A stretch of 64,000 nt of DNA from assembly GCA_944472155.2 (NCBI GenBank), contig OX235277.1:13464804-13528803 (forward strand), given 5' to 3'. Within the stretch, counting starts at the first letter, position 1, and each line of letters starts with the position of its first letter. Origin of the DNA: Trichobilharzia szidati. Taxonomy: Eukaryota; Platyhelminthes; Trematoda; Strigeidida; Schistosomatidae. This document shows positions 10,362 through 22,157 of this stretch, in pieces. Made by a program: the position numbers and the translations under genes. The notes beneath the pieces were generated by a model that did no database searches, had not been told where the DNA came from, and worked only from the letters and a program-made list of their open reading frames with translations.

Positions 10362-11478
10362 GTAAAATTTAAGTTTGTTTTATTCGGAATTTCGTATTTA
10401 TGTGAATGATACATCTGCAACATTCCTTAATGGAATAAATCTTCGAAAAGTAAAAAACATATAAATCAGGGGAATCCTTTAATACAAAAATTAAAAGGGC
10501 GTTCACTAATCTGAAAACGTTAGATCATTTATTTGATATATATCAGTTAGGATGAACGGCACAGCTATAACTACTTTTACCTTGTGATAACTACTCTGCA
10601 TCAAAATGAATTTCTTTATTTGCTCGCCATCTTCTGATCCTCAACGTGCTTTCCGTGTGCAACATAGAAGCAGTTTAGTCGACAGCAGGTTCCTAACCCT
10701 GAAGCGTTAATTCACTAGGTTGAGAGTTTGAGATCTTGTTAGTACGTTAAATAACGCGAGCTATAGACATCTATGGATATTCTCTTCCTAAATACATACG
10801 AAGTTATGTCGGGATGTAAATGGCAATACGTGAACAACATTTCCAGCGTTTATAAAATAAAAATATATTTACAGGCTCACGGGATTATAAACAACGTGAG
10901 TGATCTCAAATGAACGGTTAAGTTAATGTTTTATAATAATGCCTATTCAAACCTTAAGTGTGAATTTCCCCTAATATTGCTGTAGAAGTCTTTTATAATG
11001 AAATTTATCTCTATAGTTAAAACGCCAATACATTAGAAGCTTTTGAGTTTCAAATTGTACGTAACACACTAGAAAATTGCGATTTCATAAGGTACATTTT
11101 GCAGAAGAAATGAAGTGAATAGAATTCATTGTGACAAATCGAACTTTAAAAACACTGCTTATAAGGTCAAATTTTGTCACTGGAATTACTCATTTGAGTA
11201 ATGATCTCGTATTCGTATTTCTAAAGCTCAGGCCTATTCTAGTTTCGGAGTGGGTGAATTGTATTACTTTGCGAGCAGAAAATTGAATGTTTTCTTTGTG
11301 TAAATTTACAAACAGTATTGGTACAGGTATATCAGTGTAAGTTTATCAACGTTTTAGTTAAATCCTTTAAATTTGCTCAACATTTTCTCTGGTCAAGCTG
11401 CTTATTTCAGTGTGACTTCCAATATTTGTTTTAAAATGAGACACTGAATTCATTCCAGTTAACTTGTTATTCTCGCAG
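10362..11478. other. Intron-like DNA
   Basis: Paralogous to 49,518-50,003 and 52,771-53,427. The A4 counterpart is interrupted by a 2.77-kb insertion that A1 lacks. No supported gene. Confidence 0.5.
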
Positions 11479-11718
11479 TTAAGCCTGTTTCTCAGTGATA
11501 CTTGATTTCGGTTGTGCATCTTTTGAGTAGTATGCGACAACATGTTTTATTATAAAATGAAATATTATAGTATCACTTATTGGTTTGCACTTGCATACTG
11601 GAAATTTTGTAATGTATATGTAATCTGTGACCTGAGTTTGGCTACTTATCGTTAATACTATTATTACAATGAATACAATGAAACAATAGCTATTTAAATA
11701 GTCCTTTCGGCTGTACAC
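11479..11718 (-). CDS. Conserved minus-strand open frame with hydrophobic N-terminal segment (A1)
   Basis: An 80-codon frame begins at a GTG codon, with no in-frame ATG nearby. It has a hydrophobic stretch, YCFIVFIVIIVLTISS, followed by FPVCKCKPISD and a hydrophilic end. This could be a signal-peptide or membrane-segment exon. A4 (53,428-53,670) keeps it open with a one-codon in-frame insertion and about a dozen replacements. The lack of an initiator and the AT-rich composition leave chance conservation possible. Confidence 0.3.
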   Translation of the reverse strand: MYSRKDYLNSYCFIVFIVIIVLTISSQTQVTDYIYITKFPVCKCKPISDTIIFHFIIKHVVAYYSKDAQPKSSITEKQA

Positions 11719-11872
11719 GATGATGGCGAGTGCATGGAAGAAAATAAACGTGCTACAAAGTGTTATTTGGGAGAAATATTTGAAAGATAAAATAAACTAA
11801 ATAATACAAAATAGTTACACAGGATGGCAATCTCTTAAAATGTTCCAGAGATGATATTTTATCTTAGTGATA

Positions 11873-12071
11873 TTTCATCGATGGCACAGTGGTTAGGACT
11901 CTCACAGACTATGCACATGATGCGGGGTTCGATCCCCTGCCGACGCACACCTGATATCTATGGTCGGCCTGTAAATTTGGGCTACCGATATCCATGCTGA
12001 AAATGTCATACTTGTACTAAAAATACGGTGTGGCATCAAGCTGTTATCAAAAAAAAAATAAATAAATAAAT
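11873..12071 (+). mobile_element. tRNA-derived SINE with A-rich tail
   Basis: About 200 bp with a clear polymerase III promoter: A box tggcacagtgg at 11,882-11,892 and B box ggttcgatccc at 11,926-11,936, about 34 bases apart. A unique body follows, then the 3' tail aaaaaaaaaataaataaataaat. It interrupts the A-type sequence at the point where A1 and A4 stop matching; A4 has different DNA there. No clear target-site duplication was found by eye. Confidence 0.8.
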
Positions 12072-12304
12072 CTTTTAGAAAAAGTCATGTAGAAAGAGAT
12101 CAGCTTTATCACACTCATTGTAAATCAATAAAATACCGGAATTTAACTATTTGTAGGTAAAGGAATAGGTAGGTACAAAACAAATTGAAAAATCGTGTAA
12201 TACTTTTCACACTTTTAAAATTACATTTTAGGTTATCCATTCAGTTTTTCTCACATTCCACTTACGGCGTCACTAAATGGTTCATTTTTAGTCCATTTTT
12301 ACAG

Positions 12305-12446
12305 TAACGTGGCTACGTATATGATTGGCTTCGTGACCAAATCTGGTTTGAAAACTATCAACACCTCACTAACCTCGTCTTATTTTACTGCTCATCAAAG
12401 GATGGCTTTCGTTTGGGCATCAAGAAGTCCTTATGAGGAAGCGTAG
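12305..12446 (+). CDS. Candidate exon, single copy
   Basis: After an acceptor ending ccatttttacag, with two bases carried in, the frame reads NVATYMIGFVTKSGLKTINT, then SLTSSYFTAHQRMAFVWASR and SPYEEA before a TAG. About 47 codons with protein-like composition and mixed hydrophobicity. No donor precedes the stop, so it could be a terminal exon. It lies just outside the duplicated A1 block, so no paralogue is available for comparison. Not recognised. Confidence 0.45.
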
Positions 12447-12672
12447 TCGACTAGATACATCAAGTTGAATGTGGCAACAGGTACAGTCGATGATATCAGG
12501 CCATAATAAAATCGACTTTAACAAGCAAAAAGTTTCGATAATCCCGAAAATTTGAAGTTAGGCTAATACTATCTCCTTCGATTTCAACTATCAAAGTAAC
12601 ACTGTTTCCGGAAATGTACCATATAAACGGCATACTGGGAGATAAGTAACAACAGTAGTTATGCGATAGTGA

Positions 12673-12864
12673 GTGATCAGAAATAACAATCAAACAATGC
12701 TTTGCCATTCACATCTATCAAGAACCAGTAGGATTACATTACATAGGAAACTTGAAAAGATGTTAAGGAATGCTGACCATCAGACTTCTAAATACATAAA
12801 GCCTCTTCTGTTATCATATACAATGAGAGATGTTGTCGATTCACATAAATATAAGCCGAAATAA
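12673..12864 (+). CDS. Candidate open exon, single copy
   Basis: Sixty-three codons, basic and hydrophilic: NQTMLCHSHLSRTSRITLHR, then KLEKMLRNADHQTSKYIKPL, ending KYKPK and TAA. No strong acceptor is seen directly upstream. It is 230 bp downstream of the 12,305 exon on the same strand. Coding status is uncertain. Confidence 0.35.
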   Translation: MIRNNNQTMLCHSHLSRTSRITLHRKLEKMLRNADHQTSKYIKPLLLSYTMRDVVDSHKYKPK

Positions 12865-13616
12865 CGTAAATGTACTGAAAACATGATAATGGAATTTTTT
12901 AAACAGGTTTTTTTCTAACTTTCTATTCATTGAATAACAGCCATTGAAATATTCTACACTTACATTTTTGGCATCTGCAGAATTAAATCCAACGAGTAGG
13001 TTTTTCCATTAATCCTTTTATAATTTCAAAAATCATTAGTAATTGTGGTAATGATAACAATGACATAAATGATAACAATTATGTCAATATTTCTCAATTG
13101 TGAAATTTTTAATCCCTACAATTATTTGAATTATTGATGGGATCAAATTTGGATGGTGCATGGGCGAGTTGATACTTCACCCATAGCTTGCATACATGCT
13201 AACAAAAGCGGGTATTTTATCAAGAATGTGATTATGGTCTTTCGCAGTACAATCCATTCGATTATTATCTAAGGATAATATTCCAACTGTATTCATTTTT
13301 TTCACAGCTATGAGAGGTAAGTGGTATTTTATAAATAACTATAGGAATATGAAATACAAAATGTTTGTAACACAATTATGCATACGTTGCTGCATTTCCA
13401 GATAACTAGAAAAGCGCATAGCATAGTTAATGCAATGCGCATGTAGTCCGAATTCCTCAGGTTCTGTTAAGATCTCAGGCGACAAGAATAACAATAACAA
13501 ATAAAAGATGCGTTTCCTGGTACTTTACTAAATTCATGGTATATCACTCAGCTTCTGATTCTGAAATAAACTGTGGCAGGTGTCTTGTAGTTGTCCCTTG
13601 GAAAGGGATTGAACAC
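12865..13616. other. No supported feature
   Basis: AT-rich DNA. A run of imperfect ataacaattatg repeats lies near 13,040-13,085. No conserved frame can be judged because the region is single copy. Confidence 0.4.
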
Positions 13617-13756
13617 TTATATGGAGGCAGGATAATAATTCAGTCCAGCTGAAAACATCACCTCAGTGGTTCCAAGCTCATAGAAATGACTTCTTAACGT
13701 AACAGCTGACCATGACAGCATTTCAGCATTATAATTCATGAATTTGTTGTCATACA
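13617..13756 (-). CDS. Candidate minus-strand exon, single copy
   Basis: On the minus strand, after an excellent acceptor (ttctattaattatttacacag), the frame reads YDNKFMNYNAEMLSWSAVTL, then RSHFYELGTTEVMFSAGLNY and YPASI before TAA. About 46 codons with balanced composition. No paralogue in the window. Not recognised. Confidence 0.4.
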
Positions 13757-15037
13757 CTGTGTAAATAATTAATAGAAAAGTGACATTTTGAGAGAAGATA
13801 AAAGGAAACTTAGGTAAAATTGATGCATGCCTCCACAAAATATCTCCTAGAACGGCACTGTCACTGACAACGATTTACTGAGGTGTAAACAGTGACGATT
13901 TTTATGATACTAAGGAGTTAGTAATTTGGTTTCTGTATATTCTAAGTGAATCTGTTGTTGGCGAACCCTAATTAATAGAATTGTAACTTAATTTTTGTGT
14001 TTTATATGTAGAATTGAACGGTAAGTTTTCCACTTAACAAAATTATTCATCTCCATTTGCATTAGAAGATAGAATAGTTTGGTAGATAAGATCTTGCATT
14101 ATGGCGATTAAAGTAGGAGGCTACAGTGCGCTTCAGGAACAATATTGCTTAAAATGGACCCTGATACGTCAGCTTAGAATTCCAGGATCTTGCTGTAAAC
14201 AAAAGGCTGTATTTGTTTTTACTTCACAAAAATAAATGGGGGAGATTTATATTTATTAATAAAGATTTTAATTGTGGGAATTCTGGATCACTGTTTATGG
14301 TGATCCGAAGAAATACTGACCAAATGCTTAAGATACGATTTGTGTCTCACCGTTTCCTGAAATTGCAACAGATGAATGAATTATGAGTTTATTTTACGAT
14401 TGAATTGAGATAAGAGTAGACAAGGATCAAGTATGAGACGCCTGTGGAAGATGCATTTCGAATAACTAAATTTCTAGTAATACGTTAAATTTGATTATAA
14501 ATTTTGTATTCGCCAAAGTAAACGGCATGGGTGGATACAACAGCAGTGTATTGCGGGAAACAAAGGAAATTTAAGTGGGTGAAACGTATGCAGTGTCAAT
14601 TACTGATCTTGGGGTTACCACTCAGATAAAGTAGATGACTGCTAGTATTTTGTAAATAGAATTTCTTTTCACCTGTGGAAAGCTGTTCAACTTAAAGTTC
14701 ACTCTTGAATTTGTCAATCTCAGGTTTGAAATGATGCTATACGATTATTGTAAAATATCTCTACAAACGAAAATGATTTTTCAATTCACAGGATTCTGTT
14801 AAACTTTACAATGTGCATGTTTGTTGATTTGTAAATAATAGCGAGAGCCAGTGAGTATTGAAAATATTAGCTTCCACTTTTACTCACAACTGCGATGAGT
14901 AGTTCTATTTTTCAGAAATATATGTTGTCTGAATATTTTTCTCTACTCAATAACGAGGGGAGTGTTAGTTTGTATACTGACTTTGTGTCTTGATGGCAAA
15001 AATTGCTTTACATTAAAACGGCCATTTCAAATTTCAG
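13757..15037. other. No supported feature
   Basis: Single-copy AT-rich DNA, read on both strands, without convincing open frames, RNA genes or repeats. Confidence 0.4.
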
Positions 15038-15139
15038 TCTTGGGGAATTTCGTCAACAGAAGATTTCTTCAAACACATGATGACAGGAATACTGACATTA
15101 CATTTTCCCCTGTCATCAGTGATATCATCTTGTTGTTAA
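15038..15139 (+). CDS. Candidate small exon, single copy
   Basis: After the acceptor aaatttcag the phase-0 frame reads SWGISSTEDFFKHMMTGILT and LHFPLSSVISSCC to a TAA. A second frame is also open from the same acceptor to 15,183 (LGNFVNRRFLQTHDDRN), so the reading phase cannot be settled from sequence alone. Confidence 0.3.
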   Translation, partial: SWGISSTEDFFKHMMTGILTLHFPLSSVISSCC

Positions 15140-15742
15140 CACGACACGTTTCTCTTTCTCTTCTGTATATGATGTATATATAAATGATGTATTTTTCGGT
15201 AATTCACATGGTAATTGTACTCATTCAAATTTACTTCCGTCTAAAGAAGATTGGAGTAAGTCTTCGTCATAATAAACCAAGTTTTCATTGAGACATTTTT
15301 GTCTGTTTAGTGGAATTCATATAATCTCGTTAACGGTCAGTTGACAGTCTGGTGTCTTATGAATAGCAGAAACATAAGTTGCATGAAGTTTGTCTCCCAG
15401 TAATTCATTGGTCAGAAATTCCTCACACTAATTCCAAATAAAATCTTATGACGGAGATTTGGAGTAAATGTGGAACCATGATTCCATAAGTTTCATGAAT
15501 CCTCCTCATTTAAGTACTCTACATTCATGGTTATACATTTGATGATATAACGGGGGAGGGGAAACTCAATGCCATTTCTCCTTCTTACTTTTGCGGTTTT
15601 ATTAGTCAATCTGTAATTCTTCTATCCCCTTTTAATACCCTATAATACTCTGTGATATGCATGATGAATCACATTGAGTTTTAAAGTGGGAAAACTTTGG
15701 CATACTGAGTAATTTTTTACAATTTTCGTTCCTCGATTCAAA

Positions 15743-15830
15743 ATGTGGTCAAGGAATCCCAACTTCCAGCTTCCAAATAAAGTTCCTTTCGAAGGCCCAT
15801 CGTGTGATTTCACTCAGATGTCTCCTCAGT
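15743..15830 (+). CDS. Candidate first coding exon of an unrecognised gene (gene C)
   Basis: ATG at 15,743 opens MWSRNPNFQLPNKVPFEGPS and CDFTQMSPQ, ending at a strong donor (gtaagt at 15,831). The next exon begins 43 bases later, in phase. Very short introns near the start of a gene are a known habit of schistosomes. The protein is polar with no signal peptide. No family recognised. Confidence 0.5.
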
Positions 15831-15873
15831 GTAAGTGCCATTCCTGTTCCTCTGCTTCTGCATATTTGTTGAG

Positions 15874-16058
15874 TGATTAATCCTGAATCGATCCACTGCT
15901 ATACTTCCCGTTTGCTGAACCTTTCGGGTAAGCCATCTGATCTTCAATATGAAGCCAAGGAAACTGCTGGTAAAAGTCTACATTATCCTGATGGAAATGC
16001 TTTTGATGATGCTCACGCCAAGTTTCTGAACTATATGGAAGCTGTCATAAGAAATTAA
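15874..16058 (+). CDS. Candidate second exon of gene C
   Basis: Joined across the 43-nt intron (15,831-15,873), the frame reads LINPESIHCYTSRLLNLSGK, then PSDLQYEAKETAGKSLHYPD and GNAFDDAHAKFLNYMEAVIR to a TAA at 16,056. A donor-like gtaagc at 15,931 lies inside it. If the TAA is real, the product is only about 90 residues; otherwise an earlier donor is used and translation continues further on. Confidence 0.5.
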
Positions 16059-16140
16059 TGTTGAACATCAGGGCGTTGGAACGTTTTCCGTGTTCAGTAG
16101 ACTTCCACACTGATTTGTTAGTAGTGAAGTTTTGTCTTGA

Positions 16141-16350
16141 TTTTCTGATCGGCTCTTTGAAAATGATATCCGCACCACCCACATTTCGAACGATGCTGTC
16201 TGGATAAGCGAAACAGTCAAGTTCTTTCAAAATTCTCTACGTCGATTCACAAACAACATTTGTTCAAAAGAAAAAACAAAGCTAGCTAAAACGTTTTCTG
16301 CTGCAAAAGTATGTCTAAATTTCAGCACTTCTTGTGAAATTCAAATGCAG
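16141..16350 (+). CDS. Candidate third exon of gene C
   Basis: Seventy open codons end at CAG before gtgata, a good donor. Peptide parts: FSDRLFENDIRTTHISNDAV, then WISETVKFFQNSLRRFTNNI and CSKEKTKLAKTFSAAKVCLN. Its upstream splice site is not obvious; a stop lies at 16,138. It may continue the 15,874 exon or be a decayed coding stretch. Basic, helical in character. Confidence 0.4.
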
Positions 16351-16359
16351 GTGATAGAA

Positions 16360-17419
16360 GGGACATCAAGTTAGGTAGCTTAAATGTATATCTGCAAGTA
16401 TAACTGCTCTTGTTATGACAGTCAGTTGTTTTTGAAGATTTATGAAGAGATGACGGGAACTCTATTGCACAAAAATAAGCGTTTCCTTTAACATTTGTTG
16501 CACTACTTCAAAATACAGTGCCTAAATGTATGACGCAACTAGAATTCTTTTTCTCTACTGATTTAGGTTATAGTGAGTTTTGATTTTATCATATAAAATG
16601 TCTTTCAAAAGCTAAAAAGTGTGGGTTTATTTACATTCTCATTTGAAATCTAATGCTATTACTGACAGTCTGAACAGTTCACTTTGGGTCTAGAACCTAA
16701 AAGGGCCCTAAATAAGCTAATGCATGATATCTACTTGGAATCCTGGAATAACATTCGTAAACAGAGCATCTCATCGTGAAAGCATTCATTGATTAATGAA
16801 CGACATGTATTGCTCACTCACTGGTACTCACACAACTGTTTGATTCTCAGCGAATGTTGACACACGTTCAGTGAAAATAATGTCGCCACACGAAAGTAAG
16901 AGGATTATACATCTACCAACTGACAGAGTACTTTATTCAGCGATTAGTGCCCGACGTTATATAATAATATGACAGCGAACGTACATAAATCTTGTCAAAG
17001 TTAGCCGCTAAGCCCTCAAAGACCGTCACCTTCAAGACAGTGATTATCATTTATTTAAGTTGTTTAAATTCGTATAACGTCTCGGTAATCGTTACACATA
17101 GTCACAGATTCCCACTGACAAATTTCCCTTCTTTCGTATGAGATTAGTGACAATGAAGTGGATATTTATTTGCTAATTGTTGAATAATACGCGAAATCTT
17201 AGTTCAAGTTTCTTCATCATAAATTTACGCTTATTCATTTATGGTTATTCAGCTAACTTTAGTAAGCCATTTTAACAATCATTCTGCTTACTACACATAA
17301 CCTTTTTCATAATGAAGAAAAGGAATAGGCAGGCATCACTAGAATTTCTACAGGTTTATAAATTGGAGGGATTAAGTCATTTTTATGGAAAGAATTAGCT
17401 TAATTCCATTGAAAATATA
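16360..17419. other. No supported feature
   Basis: Single-copy AT-rich DNA between gene C and the left edge of A2; neither strand gives a convincing exon. Confidence 0.4.
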
Positions 17420-20400
17420 ACCTTATTCCAAAAAGCGGCGAGAACTTTTACCTCTATTATCTTATTGCAATCGATCGTACAACCTGTTTTGCTATTGTGG
17501 TGGAATCTATTCATAATTTGCAGTTGTAAATTATTTTCTTACGCAACCTTTATTGAACTATAACCTTTAAGCAGAATGATTTTTTTTGATACTAAGATGT
17601 AGCAGAAGTCATCGTTATGTTTATCTCATCCTTGATCACCATTCACAGAACTTCATCTCAGTTGATATGTTGACATTCTGCTTTGTCTATAATAACTGAC
17701 GTCTTTTGGATAAACTTCCCTAGTTACACATGTTTCGCTTATATTTCACTGTCGCTCCGGTCTTGTTTAGTTCGAACCAGTCTTTCTTAATTCTGTTCAT
17801 TCAAGTCTAGTTGATTTCTGAAAGTGGATCGTTTTTGACACAGCTCTACTACTACATTTTGATTAACTATGACACCGCTTTTGACGTCACTTTACCCAAG
17901 CACCTGACAAACTGACGTTTTTGACCTAATCAGATCCAGACGGTGACATTCAGCTTCTCCTGTCTCCATTATTATTTCATGACAGTTCACTATGTGACCA
18001 TTACAATTTGTGCCTGTTATTTTTCATCCCTCGGAGTAACGTTCAGCATAAACGTTTTGCGGCGTTCATATCCCTCCCTCATACACCAGGGAAAATTACT
18101 CATCTCTTGAATCTTATATTTTTGTTGATTATAATTAATCAATTTGGTCACCTAGTTGTTTACTCTCATATTATCTGATGTTCTCATTGATGGTACATTC
18201 CGCATGTATTTGAATAACAGTCAAAATTGACAGAGTATTATTCCGTCTTCTAATTACACTTCAGTATATACATGTAGATATACGCATTTCTAACTCTATT
18301 TATCTGGCTGATTTACACCTAAAATTAATGAACTTCTTTCTGTGAGGTCTGAAGAAGAATTTATTGAAAGCAGTTGTTTGCTCTAGTTATTCTTCCTTTA
18401 AGAATGTTCTGTGTTCTTCATGTAGTGCGTAACTCAAGTGCTTGATTTATTCCATTGAAAATGCATGTGGTGATGATGCTTAGAAGAAATCTGCACTACT
18501 TCCTGTCATAAAATCAGACCTATGTATGAAAGTAAACAAAAAGTTATTGAAAATGGTATTCTATATCCAACTAAGCATGGGATATTTTGGTATTTACAAA
18601 AAAAACCAACTTTTGTTTTGATTAGTATTACCTAGTTAGTGGCAAAGGCATGCTCAATATTTTCGTTGTGATGCAATCAGGTTTTATCAAAATTTCCTCT
18701 TTTTAATTCTTAAATTAGTCGAAGCCAGTAAGTTGACGCACAACTATATTACATGCTCATACAAAACAGTTTACAATGCCTGGTATTAACAGAATATTTA
18801 AAGTATGACGAATTATTTGTGTCGTTTCAACAGCAAGATTAACTTTATTTTGATATCCTGGAATTACAGCAACGATGAAGGATCTTCTTCACTATAGGAG
18901 TCAGATTTACTTGAAACTCAGTATTAATTATGGATAAACGTCAAAATGAAATAAAGTTTGAGGCTTTTCGTTTACTTTATTGTTTATTGAAATATGAATA
19001 TTAAATATCCTGATATGAATAGTGCCGCCATGTTAACTTCTCACTTAGTTATCCAATTTCCCACTTAATATGTATAAGATTTGCATATCTGAAATACAGC
19101 AGTGAACGTTTTAAACGGTATAAGCTATGTAAAGTGGTGTTCTGGATGTTGGTAGGCTGTTTCCACAGTCGAATACTTAGGAGACGCAGCTGGAGTCGGG
19201 GATATTTTAAAGTTTAACTATTACAAATTAAAGTTATCTAGGTATATTATTTTGAGGTATTAAAAATTAAAATCAATTTGACTGGAACGCTGTATTATGA
19301 AACACAGATTTGTTGGAATGACAGGAAGGAAAGTTGGTATGGAAAAATTCCACAGTAGAAATACTGTTTAGTCCTGCGGCATTATTATACTGCATTAATC
19401 AAGCAAACACTTCGGTAAAATCTATTTTTGTCTAGATATTCGGAAATCTGAGTGAAACTGTTTAATTATGTCCAAAACAGTATCTCCCAACATTTGTTGA
19501 CACGTTCATTTCTTTTGATTAACTTTCAACTATTGTGTGAGTGCAACTCTTTCATCACTGCACAAAATCTAGAAATTCGCTTTCTGAAATTTCTAATATT
19601 TGCTGTTAAAATATAGAAGCGCGTGAGTTATATTTCAATTGTAAAATGTGATATGACTTGAAAAAAGCAAAAACAATCACAAATGCAATATCATATAGGG
19701 ATTCATCATATCTTGAAGTTCATCTTCAGCTAAGTACCACTTTCAGTATTCGACACAATGAGTTGTAATACAGTTTTAATAAACATTAGTCCACTGATAC
19801 TAATCACTTCACCAGTAGTGACTAGTGTGACAGTGTCATGGTGAAGATGTCTTGAGGCCTCACAAATACAAACATATGCATATGTTGCTGTGAACGTTCT
19901 TTACGGAGAAAATACAATGATTCGAATTTGTGAAATCGAACTAAGATAATTTTATGTACTCACCTGAAAAGAACTAAATTAGATTCAAGACATGCTGCTC
20001 CCTTTTTCTACTTTGCCTATCACGAAATAGATTATTGGTGGATAAATTGAATCAATGTGCCCATGTTTTTTTTCACTTAAAGAATTACGTAAGCATTGTA
20101 CTGTTTATTATTCAGTCGAATGATATGATTAATTCTTATACTACTGAGGATAATAAGAATTAAATAAGAATTACTTTTTTAATTATTGTTTTACATCGCC
20201 CATCACATTCTTACTTAAGCGCCATCCTCGTTTTATAAGGTATAATTCTGTTTTCGAATACACAATTCGTGATAATGGGGAGGTATTTCACCGGCAATAA
20301 TGAATAGCACTGAATTATTGCTCTGTTTTAACAACCATGAAAGTAGTGGGACTCAAGTAAAAGTCCAAGTCTCATAGTTCCAACCGATGTGAATAATAAA

Positions 20401-20968
20401 ACATAAATATCTATTCCTACTAATCTGTTGAGAGGAACTGACTTTTTGTTTGTAAACAGTAGGTATTATATTGACTTAATTGAGAATGTGAACATAAAAG
20501 TCATCAGATTGCATATCCCTTGATCCTTCGGTAGAGCTTATTTCATATTCTGGTTTCGCAGTCATGTGGTACACATCATTCACCACTTACTCATGCTGTC
20601 ATTATATAATCGATTTTTATTCACAATATGTCACTAGTTATCCAATACCTGATTGGCAATGTGATTGTGACGCACAAAAGTTTTTCATAATGTATAAGAG
20701 TTTCATCATTGCTGTAAACAAGTAGTGCGTCTTATCAAATAGAATAAGGTGTAACTTCCCATATGTTACATGCCTATTTATTTAACATATCAGTGTATAT
20801 TTAGTAACACAGAAAAGCCAACAACGATTCTGTTTTATACGGTACTCAAAATCTCTCTTCACTTGTTTCTAGCGTGTGTCATTGAAATAATTTTATATAA
20901 ATAGTTGTGTATTGCCTTTTCACTTTTGCTAACAGGCTTTGATTTATGTTTTGTATATATTTCTCTCT
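17420..20968. repeat. A-type segmental duplicate, short copy A2
   Basis: It matches 1-4,371 of A1 apart from the Penelope-like insert, and starts at the same sequence as the window's first base. It stops inside the run ttctctct, where the B1 block begins. Frames open in A3/A4 (32,520 and 33,384) carry stops here. Its last 1.3 kb is almost identical to the end of A3. Confidence 0.9.
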
Positions 20969-21216
20969 CAGGAGAATAAGTGGAATACTGTGTCTATTTC
21001 TGCCCATTCTAGGTTCAGAAAAGCAGGCAGGCAGGCAGGAGTGATTCGAAATCACCTTTCATATCATTGATTCCTGTATGTGATTAGTTCTTGGAGATCA
21101 ATGGTCGGAAGAACTTGGTTGGTCTTAGATATGATACTTTCACTTTGTTCGACCTCAGTGAATGCTTTCAGCAAGACTGGCACTTCTTAATCTTAAGCGG
21201 GCTGTTCTTTTTCTAG

Positions 21217-21492
21217 GCATTTTCAGAAGTAGTTCACAACCTACCGGGTTTGCTTTTCGGCCTTATTTCAGCCCAGATGCAGCCCAGCGCTGACTGGCAT
21301 TACCTTAGAACAGCCAAACTTAGTTCAGCGAATAGCGTTATAGTATTAAGCCCTCAATTAGCACTGACTAGCTTCGTTTCATCATTGCCTATGTGTATTG
21401 TGGAATGCGAATTCAGGAACAACATCAGTTCAGCAATGCCGAATTCTTCTTCGGAAGTTGTCAACAAATTTAATCAACGCATTAGAGAATGA
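21217..21492 (+). pseudogene. Last exon of gene E, B1 copy (5'-truncated gene)
   Basis: The frame follows a strong acceptor (ctgttctttttctag) and reads AFSEVVHNLPGLLFGLISAQ, then MQPSADWHYLRTAKLSSANS, ending NKFNQRIRE and TGA. It is base-for-base the same as 34,301-34,576. The preceding exon at 20,969-21,077 is cut by the A/B junction and frameshifted at a GGCA repeat, so this copy is a remnant. Compared with B3 there are about eleven replacement against three or four silent changes, as expected without constraint. Confidence 0.5.
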
Positions 21493-22044
21493 TTGCTGCT
21501 AAATATCAGGAGCCCTATCCTATCCTGACAAAATTCATTGAGTATGTAGAAAGAGAAAAGAGGTTTTATTGTTCAGCGAATATTATATTTTATTATAACA
21601 GCAAAGAGTCGCTACAAATCGGTTAATTAGGGAAGATCCATTGGCGGAAATATCCTGAAATAAGAAAAAAAGATATAAGATGAAGAAAATCTCCGCTCAT
21701 AACATAATAAGAAATAAACCTGAGTGAGAAAGGATAAATAAAAAACTTTGTCAGCAATTTCTGTTGGGTTAAAAACCAGGAATTGATGTTTGGTTTTATT
21801 CAAATGACTGAAAATGATGAAATTAATAGTATTCAATTAGGTTGATAACAACTAGGAAAATTTCATGACATTTCGTATTGTATTTCAGCACTAAAGGCAC
21901 TATTATTATTATTACAATTATTTCAGCTGGAAATCCCACTTACATCTTATGATTTCATAGAAGGCATCTGATGATGAATACAAATCATAGCTTAAAATGT
22001 TATGATTATTATTATTCGGTTATACATCATCTGGTGGTGGTAGT

Positions 22045-22157
22045 GTGGGTATTGGACAGCCAGTTGTTTGGTCAGCCAAATTTGGGACACTTCAGCAGTA
22101 CGCTTGCTTGCCTCGAAACCAGAAGGTGCTGGGTTCGAGCCCTGGTCGCTTACACAC
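22045..22157 (+). mobile_element. tRNA-like SINE copy in B1 leader
   Basis: Starts tgggtattggacagccag, carries a B box ggttcgagccc, and ends cgcttacacac. It is the leader-type variant of the family described at 23,069. Confidence 0.65.

Larger units (their letters stand above)
1..11873. repeat. A-type segmental duplicate, long copy A1
   Basis: This stretch is paralogous to 41,154-54,050 (A4) over nearly its whole length. Its first 4.37 kb is also paralogous to A2 (17,420-20,968). From about position 1,415 to 4,371 it also matches A3. The copies align by eye with scattered substitutions and small indels. Differences specific to A1 are an insertion at 1,989-2,825, loss of about 480 bp before 5,984 that A4 retains, and a SINE at its right end. 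The left edge may lie outside the window. Confidence 0.9.
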
